This document shows positions 9,685-18,712 of a DNA stretch of 64,000 nucleotides, piece by piece. Below the pieces are notes generated by a model. The model was not told the origin of the DNA, made no database searches, and worked only from the letters and a program-made list of their open reading frames with translations. Position numbers and translations under genes: made by a program. The DNA comes from Nocardioides humilatus (GTDB lineage Bacteria > Actinomycetota > Actinomycetes > Propionibacteriales > Nocardioidaceae): positions 1 to 64,000 of the forward strand of contig NZ_VUJV01000001.1 in assembly GCF_008373755.1 (NCBI RefSeq), in the 5' to 3' direction. How positions within the stretch are numbered: the first letter of the stretch is position 1; each line of letters starts with the position of its first letter.

Positions 9685-10566
9685 TCAGCCTACGAACACT
9701 GCGGCCGGCCGCGCCCTGCCACCCTCGGGGCGGTAGAGCGCGAGGAACTCACCGCTGGGCGCGAACACGGCGGTGAGGTCGACGATGTCGAGCGGGAGCG
9801 CTCGGCCGTAGCGGACGTCCTGCTCCTGCTCCGCATCGAGGTCGTACGACGGGAAGGCCGCTCGCGCTGCCTCCTCGATCGGCATCACGGCGAAGTCGTC
9901 GGCGAGCTGCTCGAGGGTCCGTGCGGCGCCGAGGCCGTAGGGACCGACCGCTGTCCGCCTCAGCGCGGTGAGGTGGCCGCCGACGCCGAGCGCTGCGCCG
10001 AGGTCGCGCGCGATCGCGCGGACGTAGGTGCCGCTCGAGCAGCGCATCGAGATGTCGACGTCGACCGTCGGGGTTTCGAGGCTCGCTGGCGCTCGCACCT
10101 CAACCACCGTCAGCTCGTGGACGGTGACCGGCCGTGCCTTGAGCTCGACGTCCTCACCGTCGCGGACCCGCTGGTAGGACCGCTTGCCGTCGACCTTGAT
10201 CGCCGACACCGCGGTCGGCACCTGCTCGATGTCACCGACGAACGCCGACAGCGCCGCGCGGACCTGGTCCTCGGTGATCCCATCGGTCGCGGCGGTCGCG
10301 ACCACGTCGCCCTCGGCGTCATCGGTCACGGTGGAGACCCCGAGCCGGATCGTGGCGTCGTAGGCCTTCTCGGTGAGCATCAGGTGGCCGAGCAAACGGG
10401 TCGCCCGGCCGGTGCCGAGGACCAGCACGCCGGTCGCCATCGGGTCGAGCGTGCCGGCGTGGCCGACCTTGCGGGTGCCCGCCAGGCGGCGCACACGCGC
10501 CACCACGTCATGGCTCGTGAGGCCGCCGGGCTTGTCGACGACGACCAGCCCGTTGGGCTCGGTCAC
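9685..10566 (-). CDS. truB: tRNA pseudouridine(55) synthase
   Basis: Makes pseudouridine 55 in the T-loop of tRNAs. The 293-aa protein shows the TruB core: [17 protein letters not shown] near the N-terminus, then [14 protein letters not shown] with the catalytic Asp, and [14 protein letters not shown] in the second half. It overlaps rbfA by 4 nt. Residues about 153-165, just before the CSSGTYVRA motif, are encoded by a REP-like repeat (10072-10108) that has been absorbed in frame. Confidence 0.95.
   Translation of the reverse strand: MTEPNGLVVVDKPGGLTSHDVVARVRRLAGTRKVGHAGTLDPMATGVLVLGTGRATRLLGHLMLTEKAYDATIRLGVSTVTDDAEGDVVATAATDGITEDQVRAALSAFVGDIEQVPTAVSAIKVDGKRSYQRVRDGEDVELKARPVTVHELTVVEVRAPASLETPTVDVDISMRCSSGTYVRAIARDLGAALGVGGHLTALRRTAVGPYGLGAARTLEQLADDFAVMPIEEAARAAFPSYDLDAEQEQDVRYGRALPLDIVDLTAVFAPSGEFLALYRPEGGRARPAAVFVG
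10072..10108. repeat. REP-like palindrome inside truB
   Basis: The 37-bp segment starts GGTTTCGAGGCTCGCT, continues with GCGCTCG and ends CCTCAACCACC. It matches the intergenic repeat at 56417-56450 apart from a few bases around the loop. It is read in frame within truB, encoding part of [12 protein letters not shown]. See also the related pair near base 200. Confidence 0.75.
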
Positions 10567-11021
10567 TCGTCCTCGTCGTCCTCGTCGTCGACGTCCTCGA
10601 CGACCTCGCGCGGCTTCTTGTAGGGGTCGGCCTCGCCGGCGGGCTGGGCACCCTCGCGAGCAGCAGCGACCGCTTCGTCGGCCTCGCGAGCCTTCGCCAG
10701 CACCTCGTCGAGGTGCCGGGCACCCTCGGGGATCACGTCGAGCTCGAACGCCAGCGTCGGCACCAGGCGCATGCCCAGCTGCTTGCCGACCTCCGAGCGC
10801 AGCACGCCCTTGGCCGACTCGAGCGCCGCGGCCGTGGCCGCCTGCTCCTCGGCCTCGCCGAGCACCGTGTAGTAGAGCGTGGCGTGCTGGCTGTCGCCGG
10901 ACAGGCGCACGTCAGTGATCGTGATGAAACCCAGCCGCGGGTCCTTGATGCGTCGCTCGAGCATCTCGGCCACGATCACCTGGATGCGGTCCGCGATCTT
11001 GCGCACGCGCGGGTTAGCCAT
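10563..11021 (-). CDS. rbfA: Ribosome-binding factor A
   Basis: Assists late 30S subunit maturation and is needed for 16S rRNA 5' end processing and cold adaptation. The 152-aa protein has the RbfA fold with the family-typical [34 protein letters not shown] at its start (given here as [12 protein letters not shown] and [12 protein letters not shown]). The C-terminus is a long acidic tail ([10 protein letters not shown]) beyond the core domain. It lies between infB and truB, in the conserved order. Confidence 0.95.
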   Translation of the reverse strand: MANPRVRKIADRIQVIVAEMLERRIKDPRLGFITITDVRLSGDSQHATLYYTVLGEAEEQAATAAALESAKGVLRSEVGKQLGMRLVPTLAFELDVIPEGARHLDEVLAKAREADEAVAAAREGAQPAGEADPYKKPREVVEDVDDEDDEDE

Positions 11022-11048
11022 GAGCTGTTCCTATCAGTAAGACGGCTG

Positions 11049-11081
11049 CGCCGCCCGCCCCGATACCGGGGACGGGCGGCG
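11049..11081 (-). terminator. Hairpin between infB and rbfA
   Basis: A 9-bp perfect outer stem (CGCCGCCCG with CGGGCGGCG) encloses an inner CCCCG-GTAT-CGGGG stem, 30-62 nt past the infB stop and 28 nt before rbfA. It has no clear U-run, so it may be a partial terminator or an mRNA-stability element within the operon. Confidence 0.5.
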
Positions 11082-11110
11082 TAGCTGAGCAATCAGTTGC
11101 GAAGGGTCCC

Positions 11111-13906
11111 TCAGCTGCGAGGAATCTCCTTCATCTCGAAGGCCTCGACGATGTCGCCATCCTTGATGTCCTGGAAGTTCTTGAGCACGAGACCGCACTC
11201 GAAGCCTTCCCGGACCTCCGACGCGTCGTCCTTCTCCCGCTTGAGCGAGGCGAGGTCGAGGTTGTCGGCGATGACCGCACCGTCGCGGAGCACGCGCACC
11301 TTGGCGTTGCGTCGGATGACGCCGCCGATGACCATGCAGCCCGCGATGTTGCCGATCTTCGACGAGCGGAAGATCGCGCGGATCTCCGCCTGGCCGAGGG
11401 TCGACTCCTCGTACTCCGGCTTGAGCATGCCCTTGAGCGCGGCCTCGATCTCCTCGATGGCCTGGTAGATGACCGAGTAGTACTTGATCTCCACGCCCTC
11501 GCGGTCCGCGAGCTCAGCGGCCTTGCCCTGAGCCCGGACGTTGAAGCCGATGATGATCGCGTCGGACGCGGCCGCCAGGTTGACGTTGGCCTCGGTGATC
11601 GCACCGACACCACGGTCGATGACGCGCAGCGAGACCTCGTCGCCGACCTCGATCGCAGCGAGTGCGTCCTCGAGGGCCTCGACAGAACCGGACACGTCGC
11701 CCTTGAGGATGAGGTTGAGCTCCTGGCTCTCGCCCTTCTCCATGGAGGCCATGAAGTCCTCGAGGGTGCGACGGATGCGGCGCTTGGCCTGGAGGGCGGC
11801 ACGCTCGCGCGCCTCCCGCTTCTCCGCGATCTGGCGGGCGACTCGGTCGTCCTCCACCACGATGAAGTTCTGGCCGGCACCGGGCACCGCCGAGAGACCC
11901 AGGACCATCGCCGGGCGACCCGGGTCGGCCTCGGTCATCTCGTCGCCGTGCTCGTCGAGCATCGCGCGGACCCGGCCGTAGGCGGGACCGGCGACGATCG
12001 AGTCACCCACGCGCAGCGTGCCGCGCTGGACGAGGATCGTCGCGACCGGACCGCGACCGCGGTCGAGGTGCGCCTCGACGACCAGACCCTGGGCATCCTG
12101 CGTCGGGTTGGCCCGGAGGTCGAGCGACGCGTCGGCCGTGAGGACGACCGCCTCGAGCAGCTTGTCGAGGTTGAGCCCGGCCTTGGCCGAGACGTCGACG
12201 AACATCGCGTCGCCGCCGTACTCCTCGGGAACCAGACCGTATTCGGTCAGCTGACCGCGGACCTTGGTCGGGTCGGCGTCGGGCTTGTCGATCTTGTTGA
12301 CCGCCACCACGATCGGCACACCGGCGGCCTTGGCGTGGTTGAGCGCCTCGACCGTCTGCGGCATGACGCCGTCGTCGGCCGCGACCACCAGGACCGCGAT
12401 GTCGGACGACTGCGAACCGCGGGCACGCATGGCGGTGAACGCCTCGTGACCCGGGGTGTCGATGAAGGTGATGCGGCGGTCGTTGCCGTCGACCTCGGTG
12501 TGGACCTGGTAGGCACCGATGTGCTGGGTGATGCCACCGGCCTCGCCCGCCACCACGTTGGCTCCGCGGAGCGCGTCGAGCAGCTTGGTCTTACCGTGGT
12601 CGACGTGGCCCATGACGGTCACGACCGGCGGTCGGACGACGAGGTCGGACTCGTCACCCTCGTCGGCACCGAACTCGAGGTCGAACGACTCGAGCAGCTC
12701 ACGGTCCTCGTCCTCGGGCGAGACGATCTCGACGACGTAGTTGAGCTCCTCACCGAGCAGCTCGAACGTCTCGTCACCGACGGACTGGGTCGCGGTGACC
12801 ATCTCGCCGAGGTGGAAGAGCATCTGCACGAGCGCCGCGGCGTCGAGGCCGATCTTCTCGGCGAAGTCGGTCAGCGAGGCGCCACGAGCGAGGCGAATGG
12901 TCTCGCCGTTGCCCTTGCGGACCCGCATGCCGCCCAGCGTCGGGGCCTCCATGGCCTCGAACTCTTGACGACGCGCACGCTTCGACTTGCGGCCGCGACG
13001 GGCGGGACCGCCCGGACGACCGAACGCACCCTGGGTCTGACCACGCTGGCCGGGACGGTTGCCGCCACCAGGACGGCCGCCACCACCGCCAGGAGGGCCG
13101 AAGCCGCCGCCACCACCGGGGCCACCGCGACCGGGGGCACCGGCACCGACGCCGCCGCCGGGACGACCCGGAGCACCGCCGCGGGCACCACCCGGGCCAC
13201 CGCGGGCGCCACCGGGGCCACCGGGGCCCGGACGTCCGGGACCACGACCGCCGGGTCCGGCGCCGAAGGCAGCCGGAGACTTGGGCATCATCGCGGGGTT
13301 GGGGCGCGGCATGCCGGGGCGTCCGCCCGGGGTTGCCGGCGGACGCGGACCGGCAGGACCGGCCTCGCCCTCACGCGGGGCCGGGGCGGGGCGACGGCCC
13401 ATGCCCTGGCTCGACGCGAACGGGTTGTTGCCGGGACGCGGGGTCCCGGCCGGCTTGCCCACCGGCCGCGGCGCGGGCGCCTTGGGCGTGGCGGGCTTGG
13501 GGGCTCCGGGAGCCTCGGTCGCGGTCGGCTCGGCCGGCGGCTCGGGAGCAGCCGGGGGCTCCTCCACGACGGGCGCGGCGGGCGCGGGCGCGGCAGCAGC
13601 CGGCTCCTCGACCACCGGCGCCGGCTCGACGGACTCGACGGTCTCGGCCGGGGCGGGAGCCTTCGGCTTCGGGCCGGGCTTGGGGGCAGCCTTCTTGGCC
13701 TCGGGCTCAGCGGCGGGCGCGCCCGCAGCCTGCTGGCCGGCGAGGAGCTCGGCCGCGTAGGCGGCCTCGAACTTCTTCACGGCCGGGAGCTCGATGCTCG
13801 AGGATGCCGTCTTGGCGAATTCGCCGATGGCGTTGAGCTTCTCCAGCGCTTCCTTGCTGGGGATGCCGTATTGCTTCGCGAGTTCGGAAACTCGGGTCTT
13901 GGCCAC
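11111..13906 (-). CDS. infB: Translation initiation factor IF-2
   Basis: GTPase that brings initiator tRNA to the 30S subunit. At 931 aa it is a long actinobacterial form. The N-terminal IF2_N motif ([19 protein letters not shown]) is followed by roughly 250 residues of Ala/Pro and then Gly/Pro/Arg-rich low complexity, then the second IF2_N region, the G domain (G1 GHVDHGKT at residue 433, [12 protein letters not shown]) and domains II-IV. The low-complexity part produces long spurious reading frames on the opposite strand. It lies in the conserved nusA-ylxR-infB-rbfA order. Confidence 0.97.
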   Translation of the reverse strand: MAKTRVSELAKQYGIPSKEALEKLNAIGEFAKTASSSIELPAVKKFEAAYAAELLAGQQAAGAPAAEPEAKKAAPKPGPKPKAPAPAETVESVEPAPVVEEPAAAAPAPAAPVVEEPPAAPEPPAEPTATEAPGAPKPATPKAPAPRPVGKPAGTPRPGNNPFASSQGMGRRPAPAPREGEAGPAGPRPPATPGGRPGMPRPNPAMMPKSPAAFGAGPGGRGPGRPGPGGPGGARGGPGGARGGAPGRPGGGVGAGAPGRGGPGGGGGFGPPGGGGGRPGGGNRPGQRGQTQGAFGRPGGPARRGRKSKRARRQEFEAMEAPTLGGMRVRKGNGETIRLARGASLTDFAEKIGLDAAALVQMLFHLGEMVTATQSVGDETFELLGEELNYVVEIVSPEDEDRELLESFDLEFGADEGDESDLVVRPPVVTVMGHVDHGKTKLLDALRGANVVAGEAGGITQHIGAYQVHTEVDGNDRRITFIDTPGHEAFTAMRARGSQSSDIAVLVVAADDGVMPQTVEALNHAKAAGVPIVVAVNKIDKPDADPTKVRGQLTEYGLVPEEYGGDAMFVDVSAKAGLNLDKLLEAVVLTADASLDLRANPTQDAQGLVVEAHLDRGRGPVATILVQRGTLRVGDSIVAGPAYGRVRAMLDEHGDEMTEADPGRPAMVLGLSAVPGAGQNFIVVEDDRVARQIAEKREARERAALQAKRRIRRTLEDFMASMEKGESQELNLILKGDVSGSVEALEDALAAIEVGDEVSLRVIDRGVGAITEANVNLAAASDAIIIGFNVRAQGKAAELADREGVEIKYYSVIYQAIEEIEAALKGMLKPEYEESTLGQAEIRAIFRSSKIGNIAGCMVIGGVIRRNAKVRVLRDGAVIADNLDLASLKREKDDASEVREGFECGLVLKNFQDIKDGDIVEAFEMKEIPRS

Positions 13907-13923
13907 GTCTCTCCTTTTGGCCC

Positions 13924-13948
13924 AAGACCCGGTTCTTCCGGGAGTCTT
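13924..13948 (-). other. Small hairpin in the infB leader
   Basis: AAGACCCGG and CCGGGAGTCTT pair around TTCTT with a 2-nt bulge, 18 nt upstream of the infB start. It could be a weak attenuator, the ylxR 3' hairpin, or chance. The ylxR-infB gap (135 bp) shows nothing else clear. Confidence 0.3.
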
Positions 13949-14041
13949 AGACCGTTGGTGGGTGCTGCAGAACGAACTGGCTCATCGCGAAGTACTCATC
14001 GAGTGCTCATGAGCTGCTGCTCCAGTTTCTTGTCAGGACGG

Positions 14042-14365
14042 TCACTGCTCTTGCGGGTGCGAGTCGAGGTAGTCGCCCACCGGTGCGCTGGACAGCCCAC
14101 CCTCGGCCCGTAGTGAGCGGGAGAAGGCTTTCCGGCGTACCGCGAGGTCGTAACACCCGGAGGTGGGGTGCAGGTGTGCTCCCCTACCGGGCGCGGTCCC
14201 GTCGGGATCGGGCACGGCGGCTGGTTGGCCGTCAGTGTCCGAGCCGGCGATCACACGCAACAACTCGCTTTTGGCAGCCCGTTTCCGGCATCCGATGCAC
14301 GTCCGGACGGGCCCCTCGAGGAGAAAATCGTCCGGCGACGTCGAGATAATCCGTCGGCGTGCCAC
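14042..14365 (-). CDS. ylxR: YlxR family RNA-binding protein (DUF448)
   Basis: A small (107 aa) predicted nucleic-acid-binding protein found between nusA and infB in most Gram-positive bacteria. It is recognised by VRTCIGCRKRA at residues 20-30 and GRGAHLHPTSGCYDLAVRRKAF in the middle (key parts GRGAHLHP and CYDLAVRRKAF). The GTG start at 14365 gives about 19 residues before the conserved core. In other bacteria YlxR has been linked to transcription control and RNase P; its role here is not shown. Confidence 0.9.
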   Translation of the reverse strand: MARRRIISTSPDDFLLEGPVRTCIGCRKRAAKSELLRVIAGSDTDGQPAAVPDPDGTAPGRGAHLHPTSGCYDLAVRRKAFSRSLRAEGGLSSAPVGDYLDSHPQEQ

Positions 14366-14424
14366 CAGCGGGCAACTCTACCCGTTGGGGCGACTGAAAT
14401 TCGAAACCGGGGCGCCTACCCGGG

Positions 14425-15975
14425 TCAATCGCAGCCGGGAGCACCGGATCGGCGCTCGTAGGTGGCGATCACGGTCCCGTCCTCCAGGCTGTAGTCGAGG
14501 TGCCCGTCGTCCGTGACGGTCGCGTAGCCGTAGAGCGTCTGCTGCCCCTCCGCCAGCGGCCAGCCCGCGGGCGGGCCGTCGCCCGCGCCCGTCTCGACGT
14601 CAGGTCCGTCATCAGTACGGCGCCACGTGCCGTCGCCGAACCAGAACCAGTCCATGCCGCAGTGGACGAACATCGGCGCGTGGTAGCGCACGCCAACCTC
14701 GGGTCGCTCGCCCTCGGGCACCGTGACCAGTTCGACCGTCTCCGGACCCGCAGCGCCCTCGGCAACGGGCAGATCAGCGTCGGCGGGCCAGGTGTGAACG
14801 GCTACCCCGCCCCGTTCTGCAACCATGATCAGGACTCGGCCGTCGGCCGTGCCGACAATCTCATCGGGCTCCTGCTCCCCCGGCAGCTCGACGCCCGTCC
14901 AGGTGGCGCCGTCCGCGCTCACGACGACCTGCGGCCGGGGCTGCTGGTCATACGAGCACTGCTCGATGTCGGCATAGCAGACCTCGGGCTGCGACCAGCT
15001 CATGTCGTCAACGCCCGTCAGCGTGAAGAAGCGGCCCGCGCCCACCCAGAGCGGCGCCCATCCCTCGGCCTCGTCGTCGAGCGGCAGCGCGTCGACCGGC
15101 TCCCAGGTCGCGCCGCCGTCGTCGGAACGCAGCGCCGCGGTGCTGGAGCCCGCCGTGGTCGCGACGACGCTCGACCCGACCGCACCGAGTCCGGAGATCG
15201 AGTAGACGTCCCGGAGCTCGGTGGCGGCCACCCGCGACCAGGTGGCGCCGTTGTCGCTGGTGCGCCACAGCGCGGCAGTGCCGCCGATCCGCCCCGAGAC
15301 CAGCAGAGCGTCGTCCACAACGACGACGTCGCCGGCGTACGACTCGTCGTCGTAGCCGCGGTAGTCGGGCACGTCCGGCAACGCGACCTCGTCGAAGGTC
15401 TTCCCGTCCGTGCTCGTCCATGCCCTCGCCTCGAAGCCGCCCATGCCGGGGTCGTCGAGGGTCCGGTAGGCACCGACGGCCACGATCTGGTCGTCCACGA
15501 CCTCGATGTCGTTGAACTCCACCGGGTCGCTGAAGCCGGTCGCCTCGACCCGCTCCCACACCAGCCCGTCATCGCTCCGCAGCGCCAGCGGATCGTAGGT
15601 GAACTCCTCATCGCCGTCGACCTCGACCGTGCCAGCGTTGCCGAGCGCCAGCCAACTGCCATCGGCGAGGCGGACCGCGTCGCCAACGGCGGCGTACTGC
15701 TCGCCGAGATCGAGCGGTTCACCCTCCACGAACCGACCGCCCTCGGTCGACAGGTGCGACTGCAGGACCCCGTCGTCGGAGAGCATCAGCACCAGTGCGT
15801 CGTCGCGCTCGGTGACCAGCAAGGTCGGGAAGTCGACCGCAAGCTCGCCGTTGAGGTGCTCGGTGCCCCACTCCCCCGGCTCGGCCGCAGCGGGCTGGGG
15901 GCCAGAGGGCTCCTCACCGCAGGCCGACAGGACCACAGGCAGGAGCAGGGCGCCGATCGCGGCGAGGGTGCGCAT
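14425..15975 (-). CDS. Secreted lipoprotein with BNR/Asp-box repeats
   Basis: A 516-aa exported protein. The signal peptide ends with lipobox LSAC (LLLPVVLSAC), followed by a linker and a probable beta-propeller. Asp-box-like repeats of the type S-x-D-x-G-x-T-W recur (SDNGATWSRV, SDDGGATWEPV, SADGATWTGV, plus DDGLVWERV). This resembles sialidase-fold or photosystem-stability-factor-like propellers, but I see no sialidase catalytic set, so no enzyme activity is claimed. It separates nusA (37 nt away) from ylxR (59 nt away), which are normally adjacent, on the same strand. Confidence 0.75.
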   Translation of the reverse strand: MRTLAAIGALLLPVVLSACGEEPSGPQPAAAEPGEWGTEHLNGELAVDFPTLLVTERDDALVLMLSDDGVLQSHLSTEGGRFVEGEPLDLGEQYAAVGDAVRLADGSWLALGNAGTVEVDGDEEFTYDPLALRSDDGLVWERVEATGFSDPVEFNDIEVVDDQIVAVGAYRTLDDPGMGGFEARAWTSTDGKTFDEVALPDVPDYRGYDDESYAGDVVVVDDALLVSGRIGGTAALWRTSDNGATWSRVAATELRDVYSISGLGAVGSSVVATTAGSSTAALRSDDGGATWEPVDALPLDDEAEGWAPLWVGAGRFFTLTGVDDMSWSQPEVCYADIEQCSYDQQPRPQVVVSADGATWTGVELPGEQEPDEIVGTADGRVLIMVAERGGVAVHTWPADADLPVAEGAAGPETVELVTVPEGERPEVGVRYHAPMFVHCGMDWFWFGDGTWRRTDDGPDVETGAGDGPPAGWPLAEGQQTLYGYATVTDDGHLDYSLEDGTVIATYERRSGAPGCD

Positions 15976-16011
15976 ACCTGGTAGACGCTCCGACGCCGCC
16001 CGACGTTCCGA

Positions 16012-16983
16012 TCAGGCGCCTTCTTCGTCGGAGTGGATGTCGATCCGCCAGCCGGTGAGGCGGGCGGCGAGGCGGGCGTTCTGGCCCTCCTTGCCGATCG
16101 CCAGGGACAGCTGGAAGTCGGGTACGACGACCCGCGCCGACTTCGTCGCCGGGTCGACCACCGTCACCGAGGACACCTGTGCCGGGGACAGCGCGTGGGC
16201 CACCAGCTCGGACGGGTCGTCGGACCAGTCGACGATGTCGATCTTCTCGCCGTGCAGTTCCGACATCACCGAGCGCACCCGCTGACCCATCGGACCGATG
16301 CAAGCGCCCTTGGCGTTGACGCCGCTCACCGTCGAGCGCACCGCCATCTTGGTGCGGTGGCCCGCCTCACGGGCGATCGCCGCGATCTCGACCGTGCCGT
16401 CGGCGATCTCGGGCACCTCGAGGGCGAAGAGCTTCTTGACCAGGTTGGGGTGCGAGCGCGACAGCGTGATCTGCGGTCCGCGCATCCCCTTGCGGACCGA
16501 GACGACCAGGCACTTGATGCGCGTGCCGTGGCGGTAGTCCTCGCCGGGCACCCGCTCGCTCACCGGGAGGATCGCCTCGATCTTGCCGAGGTCGACCAGC
16601 ACGTCGTCGGGGTTGCGCCCCTGCTGGATGACGCCCGAGATGATGTCGCCCTCCTTGCCGGAGAACTCGCCGTACTTGATCTCGTCCTCGGCGTCGCGCA
16701 ACCGCTGCAGCATGATCTGCTTCGCCGTCGTCGCCGCGATCCGGCCGAAGCCGTCGGGGGTGTCCTCGAACTCGCCGATCCGGTTGCCCTCGTCATCGAG
16801 CTCGGGCGCGAGCACGGTGACGTGCCCCGTCTTGCGGTCGAGCTCGACCCGCGCGTGCTCGTGGGCACCGGGCGTCTTCTGGTAGGCCGTGAGAAGCGCC
16901 TGCTCGATCGCCTCGACGAGGACGTCGAACTTGATCTCCTTCTCGCGCTCCAGCATGCGCAGGATGTTGAGGTCGATGTCCAT
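16012..16983 (-). CDS. nusA: Transcription termination/antitermination factor NusA
   Basis: RNA polymerase-associated factor affecting pausing, termination and antitermination. The 323-aa protein has the N-terminal RNAP-binding domain ([17 protein letters not shown]), an S1 domain ([22 protein letters not shown], key [10 protein letters not shown]) and two KH domains ([37 protein letters not shown]). It lacks the acidic repeats of the E. coli form, as usual in Gram-positive bacteria. Its start codon shares one base with the rimP stop. Confidence 0.97.
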   Translation of the reverse strand: MDIDLNILRMLEREKEIKFDVLVEAIEQALLTAYQKTPGAHEHARVELDRKTGHVTVLAPELDDEGNRIGEFEDTPDGFGRIAATTAKQIMLQRLRDAEDEIKYGEFSGKEGDIISGVIQQGRNPDDVLVDLGKIEAILPVSERVPGEDYRHGTRIKCLVVSVRKGMRGPQITLSRSHPNLVKKLFALEVPEIADGTVEIAAIAREAGHRTKMAVRSTVSGVNAKGACIGPMGQRVRSVMSELHGEKIDIVDWSDDPSELVAHALSPAQVSSVTVVDPATKSARVVVPDFQLSLAIGKEGQNARLAARLTGWRIDIHSDEEGA

Positions 16984-17471
16984 CAGTCGCGGTCCTTCCG
17001 GTTGAACTCGATCTGCACGAGCGCCTTCTTCACGTCGGCGTAGGCAACAGTGCGCGGGGAGCCGTCGACGTCGAGCGTCACCTGCTCGGTGTCGGAGTCG
17101 CCGATCCGGCCGGTGACGTCGGTGCCGTCGGTGAAGGTGACCTTCACCAGGCGGGTGGCGTTGCGGCGCCAGTGGCGCGACAGCGTGAGCGGACGGTCGA
17201 CGCCGCGAGAGGTGACCTCGAGCGTGTAGGGCTGCTCCCCCATCGCGTCGGTCTCGTCGATGACCTCGTTGATCGCGCGGGTCGCGGCGGCGACGTCGTC
17301 GAGGGAGACGCCGCCATCGGCGTCGACAGCGATCCGCAGCACCCGGCGCTTGCCGGCCGGGGTGAGCTCCACCGCTTCGACATCGAGGCCCAGGCTCTCG
17401 AGCGGTCCGGCGACGGCTGCCGACACTGCTGTGACGGTGGCGTCTGCCCCGGGGCGATGGCTCGAGCTCAT
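16983..17471 (-). CDS. rimP: Ribosome maturation factor RimP
   Basis: Needed for 30S subunit assembly. The 162-aa form starts at ATG 17471 ([13 protein letters not shown]); the N-domain contains [24 protein letters not shown] (key LRIAVD) followed by [15 protein letters not shown], the family signature, and the C-domain is an SH3-like barrel. A longer reading frame upstream is arginine/glycine-rich with no family similarity. A GGGGG ribosome-binding stretch precedes ATG 17471. It is the first gene of the long rimP-ribF transcript. Confidence 0.95.
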   Translation of the reverse strand: MSSSHRPGADATVTAVSAAVAGPLESLGLDVEAVELTPAGKRRVLRIAVDADGGVSLDDVAAATRAINEVIDETDAMGEQPYTLEVTSRGVDRPLTLSRHWRRNATRLVKVTFTDGTDVTGRIGDSDTEQVTLDVDGSPRTVAYADVKKALVQIEFNRKDRD

Positions 17472-17554
17472 GGGTGAAACCCCCGTGTCCTGTTGTGGTG
17501 ATGCGGTTGTGGTGTTGCGGCCGTGCTGACTCTCTTCCGCCACGATAGCGGCTG

Positions 17555-17560
17555 TAACCT
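17555..17560 (+). promoter_or_regulatory. -10 box of a leaderless promoter
   Basis: TAACCT lies exactly six nt before GTG 17567, which places the transcription start at or next to the start codon. No ribosome-binding site is seen. Confidence 0.55.
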
Positions 17561-17566
17561 CACCGG

Positions 17567-18049
17567 GTGCCTCGCCCCGCCGCCCTTGCGTCCCGACGCC
17601 TCGTGATCGGCGGCGCGGCAGCCGGGGCGGCCCTGCTCGTGTCCGGGTGCGGCGTCCGGGACAGCCGCGGATCCGCGACGTCCGGGGACCCAACCGCGCC
17701 GGCGGCCGACGCCGACAGCGACCTGGTCGTCGAGATCGTCGACCAGATCACCGGCGCCCTCTCCCTTGCGAAGGCGACCGGGACGGCGTTCAAGAGCCTG
17801 CGCCCCCTCAGTCGCGATCTCGTCGCCCTGCACGACGCCCACCTCGACGAGCTCGGCGAGTCGGCCGACCCGAGCAAGGAGGTCGTGAAAGGCACCGTCG
17901 AGACGGCCCGCGCGCGTCTGCTCCGCGCGGAGGAAAATCTCCAGGGCCGACTGGTGACGGCCGCGCTCGCCGCCGAGAGCGGCGCACTCGCCCAGACCTT
18001 CGCCTCGATGGCGGCAGCGATCGCTCAGCAGCGGGCGGTGGCAGCGTGA
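17567..18049 (+). CDS. Twin-arginine-type lipoprotein of unknown function
   Basis: A 160-aa exported protein. The N-terminus SRRLVIGGAAAGAALLVSGC combines a twin-arginine-like start with a lipobox, so it is probably folded before export and lipid-anchored. The mature part is mostly helical and charged (DLVALHDAHLDELGESADPS; AEENLQGRLVTAALAAESGAL). It overlaps the next gene, a ferritin-like protein, by 4 nt (GTGA), so the two probably act together. Such a pair lies divergent to rimP. A redox or metal role is possible but not shown. Confidence 0.75.
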   Translation: MPRPAALASRRLVIGGAAAGAALLVSGCGVRDSRGSATSGDPTAPAADADSDLVVEIVDQITGALSLAKATGTAFKSLRPLSRDLVALHDAHLDELGESADPSKEVVKGTVETARARLLRAEENLQGRLVTAALAAESGALAQTFASMAAAIAQQRAVAA

Positions 18050-18483
18050 GCGCCGACCGGGTCGGCAGCCCGGCGACCGATGCGCTGCAGACGACCCTGG
18101 CCGCCGAGCATGCAGCCGTCTTCGTCTACGGAGCCTTGGGCGGCCAGACCTCGCGGTCGGAGACACCGGCGCTCTACGCGGCAGTCACCGACGCCTACGT
18201 CACCCACCGCGGCCGCCGCGACGAGCTCATCGACCGCCTCGTCGCGGCCGGTCACGAACCCGTCGCCGCCGAGCCGGCCTACGACCTGCCCGCCGACCTG
18301 TCCACCGCGGCGGCCGTGAGCGGTCGCGCGCTCGCCCTCGAACGGTCGGCAGCGTCGACGTACGCCTTCCTGATCGCCTCGACGACGGGCTCGGCGCGCT
18401 CCTGGGGCGTGGACGCCCTCCTCGACACCGCCGTGCGCGAGCTGGCCTTCGGCGGAGGACCCGAGCGACTCCCCGGGCTCTAA
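18046..18483 (+). CDS. Ferritin-like domain protein (DUF4439 type)
   Basis: A 145-aa helical protein with a ferritin-like pattern: LAAEHAAVFVYGALG (Glu/His in helix 1), THRGRRDELIDRLVAAGHE (helix 2), ALERSAASTYAFL (helix 3) and LLDTAVRELAFGGG (helix 4). The start is GTG 18046, overlapping the preceding lipoprotein stop, so it is translationally coupled. No signal peptide is present. The paired E/H residues suggest a diiron site or a degenerate one. The partner relation with the upstream lipoprotein is inferred from the overlap only. Confidence 0.75.
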   Translation: MSADRVGSPATDALQTTLAAEHAAVFVYGALGGQTSRSETPALYAAVTDAYVTHRGRRDELIDRLVAAGHEPVAAEPAYDLPADLSTAAAVSGRALALERSAASTYAFLIASTTGSARSWGVDALLDTAVRELAFGGGPERLPGL

Positions 18484-18491
18484 AAATGCCT

Positions 18492-18560
18492 TGCGGTCCG
18501 CGACCTCCGACTTCGGGGAACTCCCGAGACGTCCCCCGAAACTCGGGATCGCGGACCGCA
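18492..18560. repeat. 69-bp nested palindromic element
   Basis: The outer arms TGCGGTCCGCGA (18492-18503) and TCGCGGACCGCA (18549-18560) are exact complements. Inside, TTCGGGG pairs with CCCCGAA, and CCCGAG with CTCGGG as an alternative. It lies between two convergent genes, 9 nt past one stop codon, so it could be a bidirectional terminator or a mobile palindromic unit. The rest of the 228-bp gap shows nothing clear. Confidence 0.65.
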
Positions 18561-18712
18561 CATGGCCGGGGACAACGGCCACTGCAGCATCGGCAAGGTG
18601 GGGCTCACCGGGCTGCTGTGCACAATCATGCAACGAAGTGACCCGGATGTGCTCGTTACCGCGATCCTCATAAAACTGCACTGCAGAAACCTGCAATCAG
18701 CAGCCCCGTGGG

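Noticed and set aside
11948-14113. Long plus-strand frame antisense to infB
   Set aside because: It mirrors the Gly/Pro/Ala-rich coding of infB in a high-GC genome; low complexity, no recognisable domain.
18484-18712. tRNA or small RNA gene in the gap
   Set aside because: The palindrome does not fold as a cloverleaf, and no tRNA signature bases were found.
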